From contig OZ024907.1 in the NCBI GenBank assembly GCA_964017125.1, positions 22,891,842-22,955,841 of the forward strand: DNA of 64,000 nt, read 5' to 3'. The stretch is from Flabesymbios commensalis (lineage: Eukaryota; Annelida; Polychaeta; Terebellida; Flabelligeridae). Position 1 is the stretch's first letter. Each line of letters opens with the position of its first letter. Shown one piece after another: positions 13,401 to 25,400 of this stretch. The notes beneath the pieces are model-generated. The model was not told the DNA's origin. It searched no databases and saw nothing but the letters and a program-made list of their open reading frames with translations. Position numbers and translations under genes: made by a program.

Positions 13401-16400
13401 ATCTTGTTGAAGCTAAATAACAGGCCTGTACGACTCTCTAGCTTCGAGTAGGCTTGAACAAAGGTCATCAACAGGTGCTACAAAAAGTTAATCATCAAAA
13501 GCGCTCCTCAACGACTCACAAATCTTTCCAGTTTTTTTGTTGCAGACAATCCCGGTGAGGATGGATGAGTACAGTTGGCTGTGGATCTGCTGGATCAGGA
13601 TGTAATGCTGCTATTCAGGACCGCGCCACTACACCAGCATATTCCATTACACCTACCAGACTCAACATCCTAGTTTTCTATTCAGAAGTGACGTCTGCCG
13701 CCTTGTTAAAAGCGCTTACGCTGCACCAAAGCAAGTCACGGGATATTGATCCGATCTTGGCTCAATGCTGGTCCAACGTATGCGACGTTGGCCCACCATT
13801 GAACCAACATTGGGTGAATGTTTCTCGTTTGCTGGCTATGGTCGCGTGGGTGAGTTTTGCAAACTGAGGCGATATCTGTGGCAGGCAGAAACCCGAAGCC
13901 TGGAAAATGCCAGTATCTTATCTGATGATTTTTTGAATTGTTAACATAGGCAGAGATGCACGCTACATAATTTTTAACAAATCAGAGTTTATCATTTTGA
14001 TCGAGTAATCTATGAGTCGGCTAGCCCTAAAGGGACCCCTTGGGATGAGACATTTTCAATGTTGTCAATTTTGAAAATTTAATGTATATAAAGCTATATA
14101 GCCTACTGATCTTAACTGAAAATACGAAAAAGTCAAAAATTATTTTTAAAGCACCGAAAAAGAGTGAAATAGTTGTATTTCCAGGTCGTATATTGCCATG
14201 TAAACAAAACAAGTCAGCAATATTCAGCACTTTACACCACATATTCCCACATATCAGACGGTAAGATCAGAGCATTCACTGCTAATTGGTGTCTTATAAG
14301 CACGACACGGGAGGACACACCTGCAGCACTGATTGTGTACCCAACGCTGGGCCGATGCCATCAGCATGTGGCCCAATGCTGTGAAAACATTCAATCGTCC
14401 TTCAGGTATACAAATAGTTTGTTTGGGTTACTTCTGGTTTCATAGAAATGTTGATTAAAAATATTTGTAAAAATATGAAAATTCTGAAAAAAATAAAAAC
14501 ACGATCCGTGGGATACACTACTTCAGTACGGAATTGAAAACGAAAATAGATGTCATCCCAAGGGGCTGCATTAAGCTGAACAGATAGTCCTTAACTCCTT
14601 AAGTGCTTCATTATTACTTAACATTTTCCTTTCATTTGAAGTTGGCATTGCTCACGCAATTGCCAACTTCAAATGAAAGGAAAATACCTCCTCACTTAAA
14701 AATTAAACCTGCTAAATTTCACAATGGGGGCTTTACTCAAGATTTATACATGCATATTTGTTCAATTTCTGTCAAATTTTAGTTGTGGAAAAACAGTATG
14801 AATGCGCTTAAAAGCGTCGCCCGCACTCAAAGGGTTAAATGTGATCATTCCTATCTTGAATGTTATCTTATGGTCTTAGTAGTTTTTTGACAATCAAGCA
14901 CGTGTATGTTTTTTTCAATACGGATGTAAGAAGAAGGAGGTGAACAGTTTATTCACCCAAGGGGAAAATCATTTGAAAAATAAGGATGGAGTGATTGAGT
15001 CCTCTTATATATTATGGAAACAGGAATGTGTGTATTATAAGTGTTAGTGCTATTAGTTCAGCGGTATACATACACGAACATGGTAAGAAATGGGAATGGT
15101 ATTAGTTTAGAAAATATGGGAAACATGCACTCTGTACATGTAGCTAAAATAATCCTACAGCAATGAGAGGGTGCAGTAAACATGAGAGAAATAATCCGTT
15201 GTCATGGCAATATCACAGATAAATCGGCGGCAGAACGACTAAGAAAAAGATTATCGTAAAAGGAAAAACAGTTGCTGTAATAGATGGTAATAGTAAGAAG
15301 TGGACTGTACCATATGTAGTTCGTGTGATCGTGATATCAGAGAGGAGGAAGGGTGATGGAAGTCGGTCATTTTCCAGCAAAAATCACACGTCTACCCGAT
15401 GTTTTCTAATGTTTGGCATAAAACCCAGACAATGGTCTAATATTATATTTAGTTAGCTGCTTAGTCTCCTGTTCTGTCACAGAAATATATAAAACGATGT
15501 GCTAAAATAATAAAATAAAATACAACAACCATAATAATGAATCGCTCATTCATGACTAGAGGCACATAACCAGTATCTGTGACATGACACGTTATTTAAC
15601 AATAGTTTCCTTTAATCCCATTGATATTGGAGATTAGTATTTTTAATTTTCTCACCCACCGTCTATCACGCGGAAAATCACATCAATAATACTTTTAATT
15701 CTACATTGGTACCATTGTCTTCATTCTATAGACACTAGCCTATTTTGCGCACGTTAACCACACACTAAACACACACGATAACTAAAAGGTAACCACATAG
15801 CTACAGTTCGCCATAGGCTAACCACACACTAGCTACACACTGACCACATGCTAGCCACATGGTAACCAGCATTATATCGATCAGAGCTCCTTTGTTGGAA
15901 TATCGGAACATATCGGACCCACTTGGTGATGCTTTCTGCAGAACTTTTTAAATATTCACTATCATAAGGGAAAATCATCACTACCGACAGAAGTTTCGAA
16001 TATTTAAAATTCAAGTTGACAATGTCTAATTTTCCTGACGAATCCAAATTAGAAACAAGCGTGTCAAATTTGCTCGTTGTTACGTTCAAAGTGAAAAGAG
16101 TGAAACGATAAATAACTGAATTTGAATTGCATTTTTAGTATTTTAACCACTTCAGAACCATACATGGCCGAAATACGTAAGCCACCATTCAATCTCCAGG
16201 GGAGGGGGGTGGGGTGGCTGGAATATTTTTGAAAAAGATATTTTCAGACCGAATTTTCGTGAAATAAATAATTGTCTGAAGGACAAAAAAAGATTTGATG
16301 GCCCATAAAAAAAATGACATCACCTTTCAATTTGTGAAGCCTTGCTTCGCTCGTCTTCGGCCAATACTAAGCCTAGTTTGTGATCCAACTTCGTTTACAG

Positions 16401-19400
16401 AAATTTTTCTGAGCAAGTGAAATAAATATTTTGCTTCAGGTAAGTGTGAAAAAATAAAGAACTGCAGATACGAAGTGAAATAACCCCCCCCCTCCCCTAG
16501 TAATTGAATGGTGGCCCCCTAAAAAAAGCAAAATATAATGTTATCTATCACTGATATTTATGGATAATGATAAACAGGGCTAAAAAAAATTCCCTTCAAA
16601 AAAGACCCGGATCTCCCTTGTCTACGACTTCCAGGTGGCGCAATCAGACAATATTAGCATATATTAGCATAATTAATAATAATAAAAATACTGCTAATAT
16701 ATCTGAGCCTGTTATGAAACGCTGTACTGTAATCATTAAGCCAAACACTTGTAGGGTAGTTATTTTTCGCCTATACCCACTTTTTCCGAAGCAAAATATG
16801 TCTCCCCCGTCTATCGAATTAGTTTTCATTAATTTCGAATATCACATGCTACTATAATTCACATAAATTCGCATAAATATGTATACAAATCTGTGAAATG
16901 TTGTAACTTTGTAACCAAAGTTGTGTTGTGTCTACACCCATGTTGTCCAACTGGTGGAAATTGTCTTTTCATTTCCAACCAATTAGCATTAATTTGCATA
17001 AATTAGCATAATTATTTATAAAAATCTACAAAATGCTTAAACTTATAAGCTATTTTATGATAAATTTGATTGAGGTCAAATCCACATTTACCACATTTAC
17101 ATCCACAATTCATTGATATGTATCCGGGTCATGATTGCAGAGATAAAAGAGCAACATACACCAACGGTAGACTGATCTCTATCGAGCACACAAGCTCTAA
17201 AAACACCGAAATCCCGAAAAAATATAAAAACAGATAAATTCGTCAAATGTTTGACCTTGAGATAACCTTGATTTGACATTCAAGTTATTGACCTTTAAAA
17301 CTCAACCCCAACCCCCTACCATCATTAGCACCAGATGAGCAGGCCTACGATCCTTTATGGTGTACTTGTAATCTGGATTCTGGAAGTTGGCTGAGTGGAA
17401 TGTAGGTTATCGTGGTTGTACATATTATGCAGGATCCCAAACTGTTGAAATGTTCCTGTGGTAAAATTTTAACAATCAGAAAGCGACCACGTAAAGTGAC
17501 ATTCACTCACTCACGTCGGATGCAACTGGCAGGATTTGTTTTAACTGGACTGGAGAGCGTGTGATTCGCGTTGGCAAGCTATAACTTGTCAGTTATGACG
17601 CCTTGAGGACAAACACATGGGCTGTTGTAATAAGCGAGTAGTAAATCATTTAGCAGATCGTTTGAAGACGTAACACACTACGCTCCACCTGTCCACACAA
17701 ACTCCCCATGTGCAGACGATGATCTTTGATTTCTCAGACACGTCTGTCTGCACCAATCATTACTTTCATATGACATAATGCTTATTGGACAACATAGTTG
17801 TACGATGGGCTGTGGATGAGGGCATGCAATACTTTTAACACGTTACAAAGAGTAATAATTATATATATATACCATGTTAAAAAGGAAGAGGGGTGTGTGT
17901 AAATTATTATGTCGGTTATTTCTTATGGCAAACAAAAAAGTTATTATGACATAGATAGAGAAACAGAAACGTTTTCTATATCTATGTTATTAGCAACTTG
18001 CAAGAAAAGAGGACAAATCGTCTCCTCGGAGCTAAAGGATCCTATCTGACACTCGTTAGAGTGGCAGATAGGATCATTTAGCTCCGAGGCGACGAAATAA
18101 GCAGCATATATTAAAAACTGGCCTCCCTAACGTGCCACTAAGAGAAATTAACAGGTTTCAACCATTATCGAACTTGTGGTCAAATTATCGTTCCCACAAG
18201 AGACTTAAAATCGACCATTTTAATATTCCTTGCAATGTTGTCGCCAACGAAGCGAAATTCAATTTTAATAGCCCACCTTTTTATATACGGCTTACGTTTG
18301 TCAAAATTAAATGAACGATCACGCCAAAGAGCTGCCCAGATCACGCTAATGATGTAGAAAAACAGTCGTCTTAACACACACAGTCACAATAATGAGGCGC
18401 AAAACAAAACAAAACACCTGCAAATGAGCCCTGATCGTCATCAAATATTAAAGTCTGCATTACAAAAAACGCCTGGACACCGTTTCTTGCGACTTCTAAA
18501 TTGTGTGTTTTAACTGTTAGTCGCCAGCAGATTGTTCACTCCGGGAAATATAAATACTGTGGTCTGCCTCATGTAGTGAATTATAGATAAAAGTCAGCCG
18601 GACTCTCTCTATCCATGGCGCAGGCTTTTAGGACTTGTCATTATTTAACCACTCCATACAAATGGGGGTCTGTCTCCCCGCTACAGTCGTAAGGAAGCAG
18701 GAAAGAGGCGTCCTGCCGCGGGGAGACCCAGCTCTCACCCTGTCTGTGGGCGGGCAAAGCACGTGATAAATCATCCCTCAGCCAATCTGACATCGTTAAA
18801 GCTAAAATCACCGCATTCGACCCTAACCAGTGCTGTGATTGACTCGTATTTTAACGCTTCCAAATGATTGCACCGGCTGCATTTGAACCTCGCACCAGTC
18901 TGCTATTACCAGGATTCTGCTTTATACCTTTACAGCGCTGAAATATTTGTATATAAACCCTAGAGACCAAAGGGTTTTTTCATTTTGAAATAATCATAAA
19001 TGTCTTAGTCAGCTCTTTTCGCTTCATTTGAATACCAAGGTTATGGGTTTACGGCCATTATAATTGTTTTATTCTTTCAGTGCGGGGATCGACTTTAGAC
19101 GTCATAATGTGCGGGGATCGACTTTAGACGTCAGATTCTGATATCTAAGGTCGACCCCCGCACTGTTAGGGTTATTATCGCATTGGTGTGATGTTCAGAC
19201 AACCTCTACAGAAATTGAAGTAATCGCTTGTTAAATAGAGAGAAACGAGGTTTTGCAAATTCACTATCGGTACCCACGCTCCCTAGAACCCAGGGTTAGG
19301 GCTTGTGGTTCTAGGATTGAAAAAGACAAATGACTGGTCGATAAGGCATAACGACACGGTCACGTGATAAAGCGGCAGACGACATCCGGTCGTTCTGTGA

Positions 19401-22400
19401 ACTCCGGAAGCTGCTTTTAACAGCTCCCTCTAGCGACTAAACGTAAGGTTCCCCAACAGACTGGCGAGCGTTGTGGCCACTTTCTTCTCAGCTATACTTG
19501 ATGAAATAACACACGGATTTCACCAAATCTGAACAGTTTTCTTCTGAGCTCGAGTTGGCGAGGAACGTCTGAAATATATATCTACAGACGTCAGAGTCCG
19601 ACGTCTAAAGTCGGTTCCCGGAATGACAGAATTAACCATTTATAATGGTCATAGACCCATAACATAGGTATTCAAATTAAGCGAAAAGAGCTAAGTACGG
19701 CATTTATGATGATTTCAAATTGAAAAATACCGCGCAAGGACTCAAAGACCTCGACTAATGCAGTGACTCAAAATGGCCACAAATCTGACACAACTGCTGC
19801 CAATACGGTATGCCAATAATAGAAGACCATTGACAAAATCAAGATGGCTGCTATAGTCTCGTTTTGTATCGCACAAACGGACAATGTCAATAGACTCGCA
19901 CACCCTGAAAAGCTATATATGCCAGGTTTCGAGGCAATCAACTGAAAATAAAAACGATTTATTAAAATTGATAAAATCAAGATGGCCGCCGTAGCCTCTT
20001 TTCAGTCGCACATGAAAACGGACAATGCCAATAGATTTGCAGACCCCGAAAACCTATATATACCAGGTTTCAAGGCACCATTGTAAGTTCTAAAAAAAAA
20101 AATAGTTACCAACTGGCGGCCATTTTGATTAGCGGTTGACAGCTGAAAATCTGATCAGGTCATCTCCATACTCATAGGCAAATTGACATAAACAAATGGA
20201 GAGATCCGAAAATTATTTTTCAAGTTATCGCGTTAACAATAATTTTTTTGAATCTTTGACCTTGCCCTTTGACATATGGCCTTGGGCAAAAAAAAATTAC
20301 CAGAGGGATTGAATGTTTGTATGAATTATGAATTCAATCTGTTGCACCATGTTGGTGTAGTAGCTAAGAGGCTGCGTGCCGCTGCGGAGACGCACGAAGG
20401 GGACGACAATACCCCTTCGGACCCATTTTGGCCGAGGAGTAAAAAATCCCGTTTGTTCTCCATGGCTTATACAACAATGATTTCATCGTTGAAAGGGTTA
20501 GCATTGGCGCGAGGTAAGAGGTTGTCAGATGAGAACTAGTACCATTGAAACTGTGGGTGGCAGGGACACAGAGTCTAATGTTCCCATTACATCCCTTTAG
20601 CCAGAGAGAAACAGTCGCCGTATAAAAGCTTTCAGACCAAGCATAGTAATCTACCCCTAACCAATCAAAGAATGGCTCAGCTTGTTGCACAACAAGATCA
20701 GGTAATGGCCACCGTCGACCAGTCGTTATTTAAATTATGGAGTAGAACACAACACTTAGTTCGCCATGGTGTCATAAACTTGCCACAGTTATCAGTGAAA
20801 AGACACATTTTTTCATTCCAGACAACCGACATCAAGGATTATGATCAATGCAATAATAATTAAGATAATACAATTTACCACATACTGGACGCTTAATAGT
20901 CGAGCCCTTAGCGAACGGAAAACATATAAAAATGTTCAAGTTAACCCTAAGCTATTGACACTAAATCGTTGATAAAAAAGTCTTCTGACCAAAATTAAAA
21001 CGAAAAAAAGACGAGATCAGTATTTTATAAAATCTTTTGAAACTGTTAGTTTGAGAGACGCAATTTATATAGTTAAAGGCTCCGTGAAGTGATTTCACTT
21101 CAGTAATACAATCAAAGCATATCACAATGAGCTGTCCTCTAAATTATTATATTGGACCACGGTTGTTTTAATGTCGGGCCAGCGTCACAGACGCTTGCCC
21201 GACATTAAAACAACCGTGGCAAAACATAATGTTCACTGGGATATATCTTACCTGGTGTACATCTAATAATGAGGTTATGATCAGTTCCCAGACCCTGAGC
21301 GTTAAACTTCCCCAATAACACCACCTATAACACATGTAAAGTAAACATCTGATAATGAGGTTATGATCAGTTTCCAGTCCCTGAGCGTTAAACTTCCCCA
21401 ATAACACGACCTATAACACATGTAAAGTAAACATCTGATAATGAGGTTATGATCAGTTCCCAGTCCCTGAGCGTTACACTTCCCCAATAACACCACCTAT
21501 AACACATGTAAAGTAAACATCTGATAATGAGGTTATGATGAGTTCCCAGTCCCTGAGCGTTAAACTTCCCCAATAACACCACCTATAACACATGTAAAGT
21601 AAACATCTAATAATGAGGTTATGATCAGTTCCCAGGCCCTGAGCGTTAAACTTCCCCAATAACACCAGCTATAACACATGTAAAGTAAACATCTGATAAT
21701 GAAGTTATGATCAGTTCCCAGTCCCTGAGCGTTACACTTCCCCAATAACACCACCTATAACACATGTAAAGTAAACATCTGATAATGAGGTTATGATCAG
21801 GTCCCAGACCCTGAGCGTTAAACTTCCCCAATAACAACAGCTATAACAGATGTAAAGTAAACATCTGATAATGAGGTTATGATCAGTTCCCAGACCCTGA
21901 GCGTTAAACTTCCCCAATAACAACAGCTATAACAGATGTAAAGTAAACATCTGATAATGAGGTTATGATCAGTTCCCAGACCCTGAGTGTTAAACTTCCC
22001 CAATATCACCAGCTATAACACATGTAAAGTAAACATCTGATAATGAGGTTATGATCAGTTCCCAGACCCTGAGCGTTAAACTTCCCCAATAACAACAGCT
22101 ATAACACATGTAAAGTAAACATCTGATAATGAGGTTATGATCAGTTCCCAGACCCTGAGCGTTAAACTTCCCCAATAACAACAGCTATAACACATGTAAA
22201 GAAAACATCTGATAATGAGGTTATGATCAGTTCCCAGTCCCTGAGCGTTAAACTTCCATAATAACACGACCTATGACACATGTAAAGTAAACATCTGAAC
22301 ACATGTAAAGTAAACATATGAACAGGTAAGCTGGCATATTCATTAATTTGTCATTTCGGAATCTATGTACGAAATGGCACATTGTCATATATTAAAAGTC

Positions 22401-25400
22401 ATACAATTGAGTGTGTACTCTGAAAAGAAAGGTTTCTTGACGGTTCTTTGCAGTATAAAGTAAAATAAGGAAAGGTTGTTCCATATATATAGATATTCCT
22501 CTATTCTTCTATACAGCAAATACTTTTCTCATTGCACACAATGCTCCCAGACCAGGAATCCACGAGTGGTCATGCACATTATGAATGCTTATTTTAAAAA
22601 TTGACCCAAATGTACTTTGTTTTCTAAGATCGCTTAAAACTAAACTGCTGTCTTCTTTTCTACAGATTGCTATTTCGCAAAATGCACATTCAAATGACTA
22701 GTGCGGAAAGTAAGTGCTACATCTGCAGAAATGTCAATGCATACTAGCCACATTAACTGAGCATATTTTCCTTCGGGCTTCGGATTGAACGACAATAAAT
22801 TATAAAAGGTGGCAATTACAAAATCCACATCATGAAAAATTGACAGATACCAGAAAATGTTTAGAAAAAACAGCAGCTACGTGGCGCTATGTAAATTAGC
22901 TTAAAACCCATAAATTATTAAATAGAAAACACCCGTCGTATCCATAATTTTCCACATCATAAAAGTATCCCCGAAATGCGCGTTATCACCCAAATAAGTT
23001 AATAATGGTCAGTTTGAAGAGTCTACCTGGTCAGTAATGACCAGCAGTGACCGGTGGACAAAAGATAACACATTGACAGTTATCCTACTAAATTTCTCTC
23101 ATCGTGACATGTTTACACAATGATCGTGCACACCTATGGGATTATTCCCACGAGTGACAGCAACCAGAGACGCTGGATTATCATTGGGCCAACGTCTAGA
23201 GACGTTGGCCCAATGTTAAGCCAACGTCTCCATTTTCCATGCGCATAGTGTGAAAAGGAGATGGTGTCAGCAGCAGTGAGTGCTACACGAGCCCATCACC
23301 TGGTCACTGGCTGGTGGTCGAGGGGCATTTTATTATATTATATAATGGATCCAGGAAGCACTGTATCATCTCTCTAAACTCTAACAGAAGGGGGCTAATT
23401 TAATTCGGGGTGAAAGTGACAGGAGTCTTATCATCCAAGCTGTCCATAATTCCGCATTGATTTCAAGTTCACTAACACGACGTAATTTAATGTTCCATTA
23501 TCCTGAGGCAGCGAAATTGCCATGTAGCAGCAGGTGGACCATGCTCTCATAATTATGCTGAATGCTCTGATTCAAGCAATTATATTTTTCTGATTAAAAA
23601 TAACTGGATAATGATGAAGACACAATTACATAATTTATTTGAATAAATTATGGCCCCAAAACAAAATATATATCATTCACTACAATGACTGTTGCAATTG
23701 GTAACAGAGCTAAAAATGACAGCGACAAGAATATTATTGCAGAGATACAGTCTTATGACAGATACGGGGGTGACCAGGGTACTCAACATAAAACAGGTTT
23801 CAAAAGTTTCAATGTTTCAATGTCTAGTTTCGCATGAATGCGCATATATAGCCTAAACTGAGTCAGAGGAACAATCTCCAGGCGATGAACTGATACAGTA
23901 TGACACTAATCACTCCACACGATTCGACACCGCTGATCAGAGGTCAAGTACGTTCCCTGGTCACATTCATACCAATGGCCATCTAGATCATTTGACTTGA
24001 CATTAACATCACAGTCAACACTCGTGATGACCATCTCCTAGTATCAGTTCAGTCCATAAAGGGTCACCTTATCCAAGAGGGGGGGAGCATATAGGCTACG
24101 TGAGCTATCACTTAGAGCAATATCAACATATTGACCAGATGACCGGGCAGTGGACACTACGAGTGGACACTCACACACGTCCTGCGTAGACGTTCAGTCC
24201 AGACAGACCTATTGACGAGTCACTCAACTACCCACTTCACTGGGTACCTCAACTATCAAACAATAAACGTTCACCCGATGTTGGTTTGAGGTTGGGCCAG
24301 CGTCGTAGACGCTGGACCAACATTAAACCAGCATTGCGTCTCGTGTTTTTTGGAGAAGGTGAAGCTGGGACATCACCGGGGTTTTGACCAGCAGTGTAGC
24401 TATTTGTCTCCCTCATCCCTACCCCTATATGTGGCTGCCAGGGTAACATGGCGAGGGTAATGAGAGGACTAAATGCCTGGATGTGAGGGACATTAGGACA
24501 CACATGTGTTGGGAAAGGCTGAACACTTTAAAACTGGAATCGAAATCACAATCCACCAGGTCAACATGACCACCATGACAACCCTGGTTTCTCCAGTTGA
24601 AAAATACACCATACATTATGATGATTATAAACACACACGAAAATACAGTAGCTATATAAGATATGAGTAGATAGGGTAAAATTGAAATTTTTAAATACGC
24701 AGAAGAAATTAACTAATTTGACACACAAATATAGAATCTGCATGAAATCTGGGGAGATCTATTAATGCCGACACATCTCGTCAACACTCGTCAACAACTA
24801 CCCACAAGATTGATTCACCAGGTGGCGCGCCAGTCCATCGTTGTTGTGGTCGGGTGGCGATGGTAAATGGGATGTTTTATGGTGGAGTATTACACGCTTG
24901 TTAGTTTGTCTCAATAGGCTATGCCCATACGGCACCAATCTACACACGATGATGCTCCTACCTACGTGTGAAAAAAGTAGTATTTTCGAATTTTATATGG
25001 CGTTAGACTCTTGCAATATTTACATAAATATATAGACAAATATCTCTTTGTAAGGGAATTAGTATTTAAAACCTACAGCGTAAACACGTAAGGAAGGGAA
25101 TGTTATATTAGCTAAAAATGTTGGAACCTCTCATAAAACAAATAATTTTGCCCCGACCACAAGGGATCACAATATTTTGTGACCCTCAAAATATTGTGAT
25201 CCCTTGCCAAAATTCAGTTGCTTATTTATTTGTTGCGTGGTTAGTAATAAAATCATCACATCATTTGGTGACAAAAAAAAATAATAAACTTGTTGACCCT
25301 ATAATTCCTGAAATACTATGGTGAAATGACATTATATTCCCCCGAAACAGCTGGAATTATTCAAAGGTCAGGACTGTAAAATACTACCACAGTCGTAAGC

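Larger units (their letters stand above)
1464..21251 (-). other. PYROXD1 intron 13 (19.8 kb): unassigned parts
   Basis: Outside the repeats listed separately I see no gene. The stretches 1500-2035, 2150-2600, 2750-3260, 3520-4300, 4420-5160, 5640-6280, 6460-7210, 8100-8680, 8740-9580, 9830-11140, 13290-13720, 13870-14590, 14840-16180, 16520-18010 and 20100-21150 hold only short, unconserved open frames. 16650-17060 has scattered TTAGCATAATTAGCAT-like words, a decayed repeat. 15760-15870 has a degenerate CTAACCACACA repeat. Confidence 0.6.

Noticed and set aside
21168-22267. Series of overlapping 63-79-codon minus-strand open frames
   Set aside because: They are read-throughs of the exon array in shifting frames. 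Only the 73-nt exon at 21252-21324 fits the gene model.
21252-22321. CRISPR-like regular array (86-bp period)
   Set aside because: There is no repeat/spacer division. The whole unit is repeated and encodes PYROXD1 exon 13. The host is an animal.
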